Below, piece after piece: positions 33,393 through 42,050 of a stretch of 64,000 nucleotides of DNA. Every line of letters starts with the position of its first letter. Position 1 is the stretch's first letter. The stretch spans positions 1 through 64,000 of the forward strand of contig NZ_FOHW01000030.1 in assembly GCF_900111735.1 (NCBI RefSeq), given 5' to 3'. The DNA comes from Pseudomonas graminis (GTDB lineage: Bacteria; Pseudomonadota; Gammaproteobacteria; Pseudomonadales; Pseudomonadaceae). Both the position numbers and the translations under genes were made by a program. The notes beneath the pieces were generated by a model that did no database searches, had not been told where the DNA came from, and saw only the letters and a list, made by a program, of their open reading frames with translations.

Positions 33393-35798
33393 TCAGTCAC
33401 GCACAGGGGCCGGCGCAATCACTTCACGCGAGCCGTTGGTGTTCATCGGCGTTACGACGCCGGCGTTTTCCATGGTTTCAATCATGCGCGCGGCGCGGTT
33501 ATAGCCAATCTTCAGCTTGCGCTGTACTGCAGAGATCGACGCACGACGGCTTTCCAGCACGAACTTGACGGCCTCGTCGTACAGCGCATCGCTTTCGCTG
33601 TCTTCGCCATCACCGCCGCCGCCACCGCCATCGAAGCCGCTGCCCGGCTCTTCAACGCCAGCCAGGATGTCATCGTTGTAGTTTGGCGTGCCACGCAGCT
33701 TCCACGCCTCAACGACGCGGTGAACCTCTTCGTCCGACACGAACGCGCCGTGGACACGAATCGGCAGGCTGGTGCCCGGAGGCATGTAGAGCATGTCGCC
33801 GTGACCGAGCAATTGTTCGGCGCCGCCCTGGTCGATGATGGTCCGGGAGTCAATCTTGCTCGACACCTGGAACGCCATGCGCGTCGGGATGTTCGCCTTG
33901 ATCAGGCCGGTGATCACGTCCACCGAAGGTCGCTGGGTCGCAAGAATCAGGTGGATACCTGCCGCACGGGCCTTCTGGGCAATACGGGCGATGAGTTCTT
34001 CGACCTTCTTGCCGACGATCATCATCATGTCGGCGAATTCGTCGACCACCACGACGATGGTCGGCAACTTGGTCAGCAGCGGCGCTTCATCGTGAATGCT
34101 TTCACGGTGGTACAGCGGATCGGACAGCGGCGTGCCGGCCTCCTCTGCTTCACGCACCTTCTGGTTGAAGCCAGACAGGTTACGCACGCCCATCTTGGCC
34201 ATCAGCTTGTAGCGGCGTTCCATTTCAGCCACCGACCAGCGCAGGGCATTGGCGGCGTCCTTCATGTCAGTGACCACGGGGCACAGCAAATGCGGGATGC
34301 CTTCGTAGATCGACAGCTCGAGCATTTTCGGGTCGATCATGATCAGCTTGGCGTCTTCCGGACCGGACTTGAACAGGATCGACAGGATCATGGCGTTCAC
34401 GCCCACCGACTTACCGGAACCGGTAGTACCGGCCACCAGCAGGTGCGGCATCTTGGCGAGGTCGGTGATAACCGGCTTGCCGCCGATGTCGTGACCCAGC
34501 GCCAGGGTGACCGGCGATTTCGCGTCGTCGTATTCCGGCGTCGAGAGGACCTCGGAGAAGCGCACGATCTGGCGATCCTCGTTGGGGATTTCGATACCGA
34601 CGGTGGTCTTGCCGGGAATGACCTCGACCACACGGACACTGGTCACTGCCAGGGAGCGTGCGAGGTCTTTCGCCAGGTTTGAAATGCGGCTGACCTTCAC
34701 GCCGGCAGCCGGCTGGATTTCGTAACGGGTAATCACCGGCCCTGGATGAATCGAGTCCACGGTGACTTCGACGCCAAACTCCTTGAGCTTGATCTCCAGC
34801 AGATGCCCCACTGCCGCCAGCGATTCAGGCGAATAGTTGAGCTGCTTTTTCTCAGCCGGATCGAGGATCGAGATGGGCGGCAAAGTGCCTTCCACGGCGC
34901 TGTCGACGAACAACGGCGCCTGTTTTTCTTTCTGCACGCGCTTGCTCGGCTCAGGCGCGCGTGGCGGTGCCGGGGCGATGACGGCGGGCACGTGCTTCTC
35001 ACGGGCGACCATGTGCTCAGTCAGCGCCTGCTCGCGCTCGATGAGGCGTTCTTTGGCCTTGGCCTGCTCGCGTCGATCCGGGGCAATCGGAGCGACCACT
35101 TCGTCGACACGCATGTCGACTTCACGCAACTGAGCCACCATCTGCTTGCGCTCGTTGCGAGCGGTCCACCAGCGGTTCAATGAGCCGGTGAACAGTTCGA
35201 TCAGGTCCAGGGTGATCTTGCCGGTGTTGTCCATGACCTTGAACCAGGACAGATCGGTGAACACGGTCAGACCGAACAGAAACAAGGCGATGAACAGCAG
35301 CGTGCTGCCCTGAACATTCAGCGCACGCTTGGCCAGATCGCCCAGCACCTCGCCCAGCACGCCGCCGGCCGAACCCGGCAGGCCCGACGCCGAATGAAAG
35401 TGCAAATGCGCCAGGGAAGCGCCCGCCAGCACGAGAAACACCAGACCGATCATGCGCCAGGAAAACAGCCAGCCGCTCCATTGCCACGGCTCATGGCGCT
35501 GGCGGAAAACCTGATAGGCCTTGACCCCCAGCAGCAACGGGAAGATGTAGGCGAAGTAGCCGAGGATCATGAACAGGATGTCGGCGGAATAGGCGCCGGC
35601 AAGGCCTGCGGCGTTCTGTACCTGGGCCGAACTGCTCGTGTGACTCCAGCCCGGATCGCCCTGATCGTAGCTCAGCAGCGCCATGATCAGATACAGACAC
35701 AGCGCGCCGAACGCGATCAGTGCACCTTCCTTGAGCCGGTAGTGCAGGTGTTGCCGCCAGAGCGGAACGGGGGTGGGTGCTATGGTGGATTTCTTCAA
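33393..35798 (-). CDS. ftsK: FtsK, DNA translocase of the division septum
   Basis: An ~801-residue FtsK with four N-terminal membrane helices (about 25-180), a short charged linker, and the RecA-like motor with Walker A GTTGSGKSVGVN and Walker B IVVVVDEFADMMM, then a winged-helix gamma domain at about 735-795 that reads KOPS sequences. It pumps the chromosome terminus and activates XerCD at dif. The TTG at 35798 (then KKSTIAP) is taken as start because it fits homologues and has AGGA upstream; an ATG at 35831 would add 11 residues but has no ribosome site. Confidence 0.95.
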   Translation of the reverse strand: MKKSTIAPTPVPLWRQHLHYRLKEGALIAFGALCLYLIMALLSYDQGDPGWSHTSSSAQVQNAAGLAGAYSADILFMILGYFAYIFPLLLGVKAYQVFRQRHEPWQWSGWLFSWRMIGLVFLVLAGASLAHLHFHSASGLPGSAGGVLGEVLGDLAKRALNVQGSTLLFIALFLFGLTVFTDLSWFKVMDNTGKITLDLIELFTGSLNRWWTARNERKQMVAQLREVDMRVDEVVAPIAPDRREQAKAKERLIEREQALTEHMVAREKHVPAVIAPAPPRAPEPSKRVQKEKQAPLFVDSAVEGTLPPISILDPAEKKQLNYSPESLAAVGHLLEIKLKEFGVEVTVDSIHPGPVITRYEIQPAAGVKVSRISNLAKDLARSLAVTSVRVVEVIPGKTTVGIEIPNEDRQIVRFSEVLSTPEYDDAKSPVTLALGHDIGGKPVITDLAKMPHLLVAGTTGSGKSVGVNAMILSILFKSGPEDAKLIMIDPKMLELSIYEGIPHLLCPVVTDMKDAANALRWSVAEMERRYKLMAKMGVRNLSGFNQKVREAEEAGTPLSDPLYHRESIHDEAPLLTKLPTIVVVVDEFADMMMIVGKKVEELIARIAQKARAAGIHLILATQRPSVDVITGLIKANIPTRMAFQVSSKIDSRTIIDQGGAEQLLGHGDMLYMPPGTSLPIRVHGAFVSDEEVHRVVEAWKLRGTPNYNDDILAGVEEPGSGFDGGGGGGDGEDSESDALYDEAVKFVLESRRASISAVQRKLKIGYNRAARMIETMENAGVVTPMNTNGSREVIAPAPVRD

Positions 35799-36273
35799 AA
35801 CGCTTAAATTCCTGCGCGCAAGCGCGAACATCTGATGATTGACTGTGTACGACTGCCTGGACGAAATGGCAGTGGCTTTCCCGAACTTCGGCCTGAAAAG
35901 CGGCCTGACGATCGTGAAAACCGTGCCTGCGATAACGCACGCTCGACAGGTGACTTGAAATGAGGTTAAACAACATCGGCATTGTACGGATTTGCGCGCC
36001 GCGCGCTAGGCTAGTCTGGCGCGCAGCTTGCAGATGTTCAAGCTTCGCAGGCCGCTGACAAGATGAACACGCATTTTCTTTGCTGACAAAGACTTATGGG
36101 GTGTTCTTCCTGCTCTCTTGAACTATCAAAAGGCCATGCCTGGATGAAGAAACCTTGTGGTCCAACATCCAGGCGCGATCAAGCGGCTTGTGACCCCGTC
36201 TGCAACAGAGAGTTGCAGCACGCAGCTGCAAGCCTGCGCTGACTCCCCTCCCCTCTCGTAAAGTCTGGATGCC
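35799..36273. other. Intergenic region between divergent ftsK and aat
   Basis: About 475 nt without a supported gene. It must hold both divergent promoters. In P. aeruginosa, from memory, trxB1 lies at this place; no trxB remnant could be recognised here. A short inverted repeat GCGCGCCGCGCGC (35994-36006) is visible. Confidence 0.6.
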
Positions 36274-36963
36274 ATGCTGACCTGGTTACAACGCGACACC
36301 CTTGATTTCCCGCCGCTGGAAAAAGCCATGCGCGAGCCCAACGGGCTGTTGGCCGGCGGCGGCGATCTGTCCGCCGATCGCCTGATCGCTGCGTACCGCC
36401 ATGGCTGTTTCCCCTGGTATCAGCAAGGCCAGCCGATTCTCTGGTGGTCGCCGGACCCGCGTACCGTGCTGTTTCCGGATGAGCTTCATGTATCGCGCAG
36501 CCTGGGCAAGCTGCTGCGCCAGGGGCGTTACCGGGTCACCTTCGACCAGGATTTCGCGGCGGTCATTCAAGCGTGCGCCGAACCACGGGCCTACGCGGAC
36601 GGCACGTGGATCACCGGCTCCATGCAGGCGGCTTACATTGAACTGCACGCGCGCGGCTTCGCCCACAGCGTCGAAGTCTGGGACGGCGACGCGCTGGTAG
36701 GCGGTCTGTACGGATTGGCGATGGGCCAGCTGTTTTTCGGCGAATCAATGTTCAGCCGCGCCGACAACGCTTCCAAGGTCGGCTTCGCAACGTTGGTCGA
36801 ATACTTGAAAGAATCAGGTTTTGTTCTGATTGATTGCCAAATGCCTACTGATCACCTGCTAACCCTTGGCGCGCGCTCGATTGCGCGCCAGACGTTCGCC
36901 GACTATCTGCATAAACACCTCGACGCGAGCAATTCCAGCGACTGGGCGCCTAGGCGAGTTTGA
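36274..36963 (+). CDS. aat: Leucyl/phenylalanyl-tRNA--protein transferase
   Basis: A 229-residue GNAT-fold enzyme that adds Leu or Phe to proteins starting with Arg or Lys, creating N-degrons read by ClpS. The family pattern is clear: FPPLEKAMREPNGLLAGGGDL, HGCFPWY, ILWWSPDPR and VGGLYGLAMGQLFFGESMF. It lies with bpt, clpA and clpS, the other N-end-rule genes in this window. Confidence 0.97.
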   Translation: MLTWLQRDTLDFPPLEKAMREPNGLLAGGGDLSADRLIAAYRHGCFPWYQQGQPILWWSPDPRTVLFPDELHVSRSLGKLLRQGRYRVTFDQDFAAVIQACAEPRAYADGTWITGSMQAAYIELHARGFAHSVEVWDGDALVGGLYGLAMGQLFFGESMFSRADNASKVGFATLVEYLKESGFVLIDCQMPTDHLLTLGARSIARQTFADYLHKHLDASNSSDWAPRRV

Positions 36964-37010
36964 TTGGGCTGGCTTACACTCACATCTAAAGTTTTTCTCG
37001 AGGGTTGATC

Positions 37011-37718
37011 ATGACCGAGCTGGCGCGGCTGAAGTTTTATGCCACTCAACCCCACTCCTGTAGCTACCTGCCCGAGGAACAAGCCACCACGCTGTTTCTC
37101 GACCCCAGCCAGCCGATGGACGTCCAGGTCTACGCCGATCTCTCGGACATGGGGTTTCGCCGCAGTGGCGATCATCTTTACCGTCCGCACTGCCAGAACT
37201 GCAGCGCCTGTGTGCCTGCGCGCATTCCTGTCGGACTGTTCGTGCCCGATCGTCAGCAAAAACGTATTTTCAAAAGGAACGCCGACCTCGAAGTGACGAG
37301 CACCAAGCCGCACTTCAGCGAGGAATACTTCGATCTGTATCAGCGCTACATTGAGCAGCGCCATGCCGATGGCGATATGTTTCCCCCGAGCCGCGACCAG
37401 TTTTCCACCTTTCTGGTCCGCGACCTGCCGTTTTCGCGTTTTTACGAATTCCGCCTGGAAGGCCGGCTGCTCGCCGTGGCCGTCACCGACCTGCTGCCCA
37501 ACGGGCTTTCGGCCGTTTACACGTTCTACGAGCCCTCGGAAGAGCGTCGCAGCCTCGGGCGGTACGCGATTCTCTGGCAGATCGCCGAAGCCGCACGCAT
37601 GCAATTGCATGCGGTGTACCTCGGCTACTGGATAAAGAACTGCAAAAAGATGAATTACAAGACCCAATATCGCCCCATCGAACTGCTCACCAATCAAAGA
37701 TGGGTCACTCTTTACTGA
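37011..37718 (+). CDS. bpt: Bpt, aspartate/glutamate leucyltransferase
   Basis: A 235-residue ATE-family transferase. In gammaproteobacteria this family adds Leu to N-terminal Asp or Glu, again feeding ClpS-ClpAP. The N-terminal half has the conserved cysteine pattern (HCQNCSACVPARI); the C-terminal half is the GNAT-like domain with YLGYWIKNCKKMNYK. The ATG at 37011 is preceded by GAGGG; an upstream TTG in frame is unlikely. It follows aat by 47 nt. Confidence 0.95.
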   Translation: MTELARLKFYATQPHSCSYLPEEQATTLFLDPSQPMDVQVYADLSDMGFRRSGDHLYRPHCQNCSACVPARIPVGLFVPDRQQKRIFKRNADLEVTSTKPHFSEEYFDLYQRYIEQRHADGDMFPPSRDQFSTFLVRDLPFSRFYEFRLEGRLLAVAVTDLLPNGLSAVYTFYEPSEERRSLGRYAILWQIAEAARMQLHAVYLGYWIKNCKKMNYKTQYRPIELLTNQRWVTLY

Positions 37719-37819
37719 AGCCCTTGGCTTAAACCTCAATTTTCGGGCACAATGCAGCCCGCTTTTGCCTGGCTGCCGTTTGCACCGGGCCATTCATTGG
37801 ATACCGAGGGCTTTACTGC

Positions 37820-38038
37820 ATGTCGAAAGAAGACAGCTTCGAAATGGAAGGCACTGTCGTCGACACCCTGCCCAACACCATGTTCCGTGTGGAGTTGGAA
37901 AATGGGCACGTCGTAACCGCGCACATCTCCGGCAAGATGCGCAAGAACTACATCCGCATTCTTACCGGCGACAAGGTCCGCGTTGAGCTGACGCCCTACG
38001 ACTTGAGCAAAGGGCGCATCACTTACCGCGCCCGCTAA
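37820..38038 (+). CDS. infA: Translation initiation factor IF-1
   Basis: A 72-residue OB-fold protein that binds the ribosomal A site during initiation. It has the normal length and the motifs [18 protein letters not shown] and [18 protein letters not shown] strong terminator follows at 38050. Confidence 0.99.
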
Positions 38039-38049
38039 CAGGTCTTAAC

Positions 38050-38079
38050 AAAAACGCCCGGCACATGCCGGGCGTTTTT
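38050..38079 (+). terminator. Rho-independent terminator after infA
   Basis: AAAAACGCCCGGC, loop ACAT, GCCGGGCGTTTTT: perfect hairpin with U-tract 12 nt past the infA stop. Confidence 0.95.
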
Positions 38080-38161
38080 GTGTGCGTGAGATTCAGCCAT
38101 GACCCCGGCAAGGAACCGGCCGGATCAAGCGGTCCTTCAGACCGCGGCAGGTTTCAACAAA

Positions 38162-38192
38162 TGTAGGAGTGAGCTTGCTCGCGATGGCGTCG
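38162..38192. repeat. Single REP element
   Basis: TGTAGGAGTGAGCTTGCTCGCGATGGCGTCG is split between two stem arms (GAGCTTGCTC) and is the common Pseudomonas REP type. It lies between the convergent infA and clpA terminators. Confidence 0.8.
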
Positions 38193-38249
38193 CGTCAGTC
38201 ACCTCACGCATCTCAGACACCTACAAGAGTTCGGCCAATTTGCACCCAC

Positions 38250-38276
38250 AAAAAAGGCGCCAATCGGCGCCTTTCA
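38250..38276 (-). terminator. Rho-independent terminator after clpA
   Basis: On the minus strand AAAGGCGCC, loop GATT, GGCGCCTTTTTT forms a strong hairpin with a U-tract about 25 nt past the clpA stop. Confidence 0.93.
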
Positions 38277-38300
38277 GGTTCGTTGCAGTGACTAGAAACG

Positions 38301-40571
38301 TCAGGCCATTTCAGCCGTGGTTTCGTAATCGAATGTGATCTCGCCGTCCTTGAAGTCGATGTGCACCACACCGCCATGCTCGGACAACTCGCCAAAGAGG
38401 ATCTCTTCGGCCAGCGGACGCTTGATCTTGTCCTGGATCAGACGCGCCATCGGGCGTGCGCCCATCGCTGCGTCGTAACCACCTTCGGCCAGATAACCTC
38501 TCGCCGCTTCGGTCACTTCCAGCAGTACACGCTTGTCTTCCAGCTGCGCCTGAAGTTCGGTAAGGAACTTGTCCACCACGCTCTTGATAACCTCATGGCT
38601 GAGGCGACCGAATTGAATGATGGTGTCCAGACGGTTGCGGAATTCCGGCGTGAAGCTCTTCTTGATCACTTCCATCGCATCAGAAGAGTGATCCTGATGG
38701 GTGAAACCGATCGAAGCCCGCGCCGCCGTTTCAGCACCGGCGTTGGTGGTCATGATCACGATCACGTTGCGGAAGTCCGCCTTGCGCCCGTTGTTGTCGG
38801 TCAGCGTCCCGTGGTCCATGACCTGCAGGAGCAGGTTGAAGACTTCCGGGTGCGCCTTCTCGATCTCATCGAGCAGCAGCACGCAATGTGGCTGTTTGGT
38901 GACCGCTTCAGTCAGCAGCCCGCCCTGATCAAATCCGACATAGCCCGGCGGCGCACCGATCAGACGCGATACGGTGTGACGCTCCATGTACTCGGACATA
39001 TCGAAACGCACCAGCTCGATACCCAGTGCCTTGGCCAGTTGACGCGCTGCCTCGGTCTTGCCGACACCGGTTGGACCGGCGAACAGGAAGGAACCGACCG
39101 GCTTGTCCGGCGACTTGAGGCCTGCACGCGACAGTTTGATCGCGGTGGACAACGAGTCGATGGCTGCATCCTGACCGAACACCGTCAGCTTCAGGTCGCG
39201 CTCCAGGTTACGCAGCAACTCTTTGTCGGAGCTGTTGACGTGCTTTGGAGGAATCCGCGCGATCTTCGCCACGATGTCTTCAACCTGTGGCACTTCAATA
39301 CGCTTCACGCGCATTTCCACCGGTTGCAGCCGCTGATAGGCGCCCGCCTCGTCAATCACGTCGATGGCCTTGTCGGGCATATGACGGTCATTGATGTAGC
39401 GCGATGCCAGCTCGGCAGCGGCACGCAAGGCTTCGTCGCTGTATTCGATATTGTGATGCTGTTCGAAACGGCCTTTCAGCCCGCGCAGAATGCCGATGGT
39501 GTCTTCGACTGAAGGCTCGGAGACGTCGACCTTCTGGAAGCGACGAGCCAGCGCTCGGTCTTTCTCGAAGATGCCGCGGAATTCCTGGAACGTGGTCGAC
39601 CCGATGCAGCGGATATCGCCCGACGACAGCAGCGGCTTGAGCAGGTTGGAGGCGTCCATCACGCCACCTGACGCAGCACCCGCACCGATAATGGTGTGAA
39701 TTTCGTCGATGAACAGGATCGCATGCGGGCGTTTCTTCAACTCGCCGAGCAGTGCCTTGAAGCGCTTCTCGAAATCGCCACGGTACTTGGTACCGGCCAG
39801 CAGCGCGCCCAGGTCGAGGGAGTACACGACACTGTTCGCCAGCAGGTCCGGCACCTGATTGTCGACGATGCGTTTGGCCAGGCCTTCGGCAATGGCGGTT
39901 TTACCCACCCCGGCCTCGCCCACCAGCAGCGGGTTGTTCTTGCGACGCCGCGCGAGAATCTGAGCGACGCGCTCGACTTCCATCTCGCGCCCTACCAGCG
40001 GATCGATGCGGCCTTGACGGGCCAGCTCATTCAGGTTGCTCGCATAGGCATCCAGAGGATTGCCTGAGGAAGAAGACTCACCGCCCTCGTCATCCTGCAT
40101 ATCTTGCTCACCTTCAGATTGATCGCCATGCCCCGGCACTTTGGAAATACCGTGGGCGATATAGTTGACGACATCGATACGGGCAACGCTCTGCTGCTTG
40201 AGCAGGAACACTGCCTGGCTTTCCTGCTCGCTGAAGATTGCCACCAGCACGTTTGCGCCAGTGACTTCCCGCTTGCCGGAGCTCTGCACATGAAAAACCG
40301 CGCGCTGAAGCACGCGCTGAAAGCCGAGTGTAGGTTGGGTCTCGCGATCTTCGTCGTGGACGGGGATCAGCGGCGTGGTGGAGTCAATGAACTCCTGGAG
40401 GTCGTGTTTGAGTTTGTCGAGGTTTGCGCCGCAGGCACGCAGTACGGTGGCGGCAGCCTCATTGTCCAATAGGGCCAGCAGAAGATGCTCTACGGTCATG
40501 AACTCATGACGTTTCGAGCGGGCCTCCTTGAAAGCCAGATTGAGGGTGACTTCGAGCTCACGGTTTAACAT
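38301..40571 (-). CDS. clpA: ClpA, unfoldase of the ClpAP protease
   Basis: A 756-residue Hsp100 ATPase with an N-terminal ClpS-binding domain (1-~145) and two AAA+ modules. The first has Walker A GEAGVGKTAIAEGLA, the second GPTGVGKTEAARQLAKALG. An acidic linker (about 150-170) lies before the first AAA+ module, and the C-terminal D2-small region carries the ClpP-docking loop. It degrades N-degron substrates handed over by ClpS, encoded just upstream in the same direction. Confidence 0.98.
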   Translation of the reverse strand: MLNRELEVTLNLAFKEARSKRHEFMTVEHLLLALLDNEAAATVLRACGANLDKLKHDLQEFIDSTTPLIPVHDEDRETQPTLGFQRVLQRAVFHVQSSGKREVTGANVLVAIFSEQESQAVFLLKQQSVARIDVVNYIAHGISKVPGHGDQSEGEQDMQDDEGGESSSSGNPLDAYASNLNELARQGRIDPLVGREMEVERVAQILARRRKNNPLLVGEAGVGKTAIAEGLAKRIVDNQVPDLLANSVVYSLDLGALLAGTKYRGDFEKRFKALLGELKKRPHAILFIDEIHTIIGAGAASGGVMDASNLLKPLLSSGDIRCIGSTTFQEFRGIFEKDRALARRFQKVDVSEPSVEDTIGILRGLKGRFEQHHNIEYSDEALRAAAELASRYINDRHMPDKAIDVIDEAGAYQRLQPVEMRVKRIEVPQVEDIVAKIARIPPKHVNSSDKELLRNLERDLKLTVFGQDAAIDSLSTAIKLSRAGLKSPDKPVGSFLFAGPTGVGKTEAARQLAKALGIELVRFDMSEYMERHTVSRLIGAPPGYVGFDQGGLLTEAVTKQPHCVLLLDEIEKAHPEVFNLLLQVMDHGTLTDNNGRKADFRNVIVIMTTNAGAETAARASIGFTHQDHSSDAMEVIKKSFTPEFRNRLDTIIQFGRLSHEVIKSVVDKFLTELQAQLEDKRVLLEVTEAARGYLAEGGYDAAMGARPMARLIQDKIKRPLAEEILFGELSEHGGVVHIDFKDGEITFDYETTAEMA

Positions 40572-40601
40572 AGCTTCACCTCATACCCAAGTGTCCGGCG
40601 G

Positions 40602-40964
40602 TTAACCGTCCTTCTCGATTTCACAGAGTAGCGGATGCTGGCTTTCCCTGGCGTACTGGTTGACCTGCATAGCCTTGGTCTCGGCAATGTCGCGGGTAAA
40701 CAACCCGCAAACGGCCCGTCCCTCTGTATGGACGGCCAGCATGACCTTGGTCGCCAGCTCACGATTCAGGTTGAAAAACACCTCGAGCACTTCGACAACG
40801 AAATCCATCGGGGTGTAGTCATCGTTAAACAGAAGCACCTTGTACATCGGCGGCACCTGTAATGTCGGCTTGGCTTCCTGTACAGCGGTGCCCGACGCAT
40901 CGTCCTCATGGGGATGCGAGTCATCCTGATTGAATGTTAGTCGAATCTTGCTGATTGCATGCAT
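40602..40964 (-). CDS. clpS: ClpS, N-degron adaptor
   Basis: A 120-residue adaptor that binds N-terminal Leu, Phe, Trp or Tyr and delivers proteins to ClpA. The core has the conserved MYKVLLFNDDYTPMDFV and a His/Asp-containing pocket with TEGRAVCGLFTRDIAETK; an acidic N-terminal tail precedes it. It is 30 nt upstream of clpA. Aat and Bpt encoded nearby create its substrates. Confidence 0.97.
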   Translation of the reverse strand: MHAISKIRLTFNQDDSHPHEDDASGTAVQEAKPTLQVPPMYKVLLFNDDYTPMDFVVEVLEVFFNLNRELATKVMLAVHTEGRAVCGLFTRDIAETKAMQVNQYARESQHPLLCEIEKDG

Positions 40965-41186
40965 GGTAAAGAAGGTTCACAGAGGACGTGATTGAAATAA
41001 GTGGTGGCGGTGATACCGGTTTTCAACTGGACCGCCGCTTGACCTTGACTATCGGCCAATCAGTGTTACAAACAATAGAACCCACATTGGGTAAAAAGGG
41101 TCCGCGCAGTCAACCAAAATTTTTTAGGTCCGGCGGATGAGAGGTGATGATACTCCCATCGGAGTCCTTTGCAGAGGGATGTGACT

Positions 41187-41453
41187 ATGCACAGCGGTAA
41201 GGTCAAGTGGTTCAACAACGCCAAGGGGTATGGCTTCATCGTTGAAGACGGCAAGTCTGAAGACCTGTTCGCGCACTACTCGGCGATCACTATGGAAGGC
41301 TACAAAACGCTAAAGGCCGGTCAGCCGGTTCAGTTCGAGATCATTCAAGGCCCCAAGGGAAAGCATGCGGTAGGCATCAGTGCGAAAGCAGCCGTTGATA
41401 TCCCTGAAGCAGTCCTCCAGCACGAGCGACATCTAGACAAGCAGCACGCGTAG
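41187..41453 (+). CDS. cspD: CspD, cold-shock-domain protein
   Basis: An 88-residue single-stranded nucleic-acid-binding protein with RNP1 KGYGFIV and RNP2 DLFAHYSAI. CspD inhibits replication in slow-growing cells in E. coli. The ATG at 41187 follows AGAGGG; the ORF is open six codons further. It diverges from clpS and ends in a terminator. Confidence 0.95.
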   Translation: MHSGKVKWFNNAKGYGFIVEDGKSEDLFAHYSAITMEGYKTLKAGQPVQFEIIQGPKGKHAVGISAKAAVDIPEAVLQHERHLDKQHA

Positions 41454-41497
41454 CGCACGATCACGCCTGAGCCGGACCGTTCAAGCGCGAGATTCGA

Positions 41498-41537
41498 AAA
41501 GCCGGTCAATCCGCTGAGGGTTGGCCGGCTTTTTTTG
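41498..41537 (+). terminator. Rho-independent terminator after cspD
   Basis: AAAAGCCGGTCAA pairs with TTGGCCGGCTTTTTTT across an 11-nt loop. Confidence 0.88.
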
Positions 41538-42050
41538 TGCCTCGCAGATCTCGCTCCGTACATCTATCCCGTACATCTATATAGAGGTGAACGAACGCAG
41601 CCGTGGCGCCGATGCGCCTTTAGTCGAAATCCGGTGGGTGACTCGACCAGCCGCAGCGGCTTCAGACCACTGCGACAGGTTGCCGCAGGCCCCGTGATAC
41701 AAGGGTTCAAGGGTTTTCAGAGGAAATCATGACACCTCCCGAGACCCGCACCATGGTCCCGGGCACCGCAAAGCCGTCACACGAGTACCGTAGTAATGGC
41801 CGGGTGCAGTGATATACTCAGCGCCGGTGACCGTTGGGTCATTGGGGGCCGAACCACCTGAGACCAGGCTTTCAGCCCTCGACAGGCCAGACCGCTACCC
41901 GGGTCCGACCGTTTGACGCTCGACTGATGCACCCCCTATCACGCGACGAAATTCTCGACTTTCGGCTCATCGATACCTTGGGCGAAAGTGCCTACCCTGC
42001 GCATCTCGAAATTTTGTGTACGCTCAGCAAAGAAGAGAGTTATCCCGAAT
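41538..42050. other. Leader region of idh
   Basis: This 513-nt gap holds a 27-codon frame with a strong ribosome site (41729-41812) and a TATACT hexamer at 41813-41818 that could be a -10 element for idh. No remnant of a dimeric isocitrate dehydrogenase gene (icd), which from memory lies next to idh in P. aeruginosa, was recognised. Confidence 0.55.
41729..41812 (+). CDS. Possible 27-residue small protein or leader peptide
   Basis: The ATG is preceded by a near-perfect ribosome site (AGAGGAAATC-ATG). The frame reads MTPPETRTMVPGTAKPSHEY and seven more residues before TGA. It is polar and basic, with no signal or membrane segment. It is not recognised. It could be a small protein, a regulatory leader of idh, or chance. 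Confidence 0.3.
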   Translation: MTPPETRTMVPGTAKPSHEYRSNGRVQ

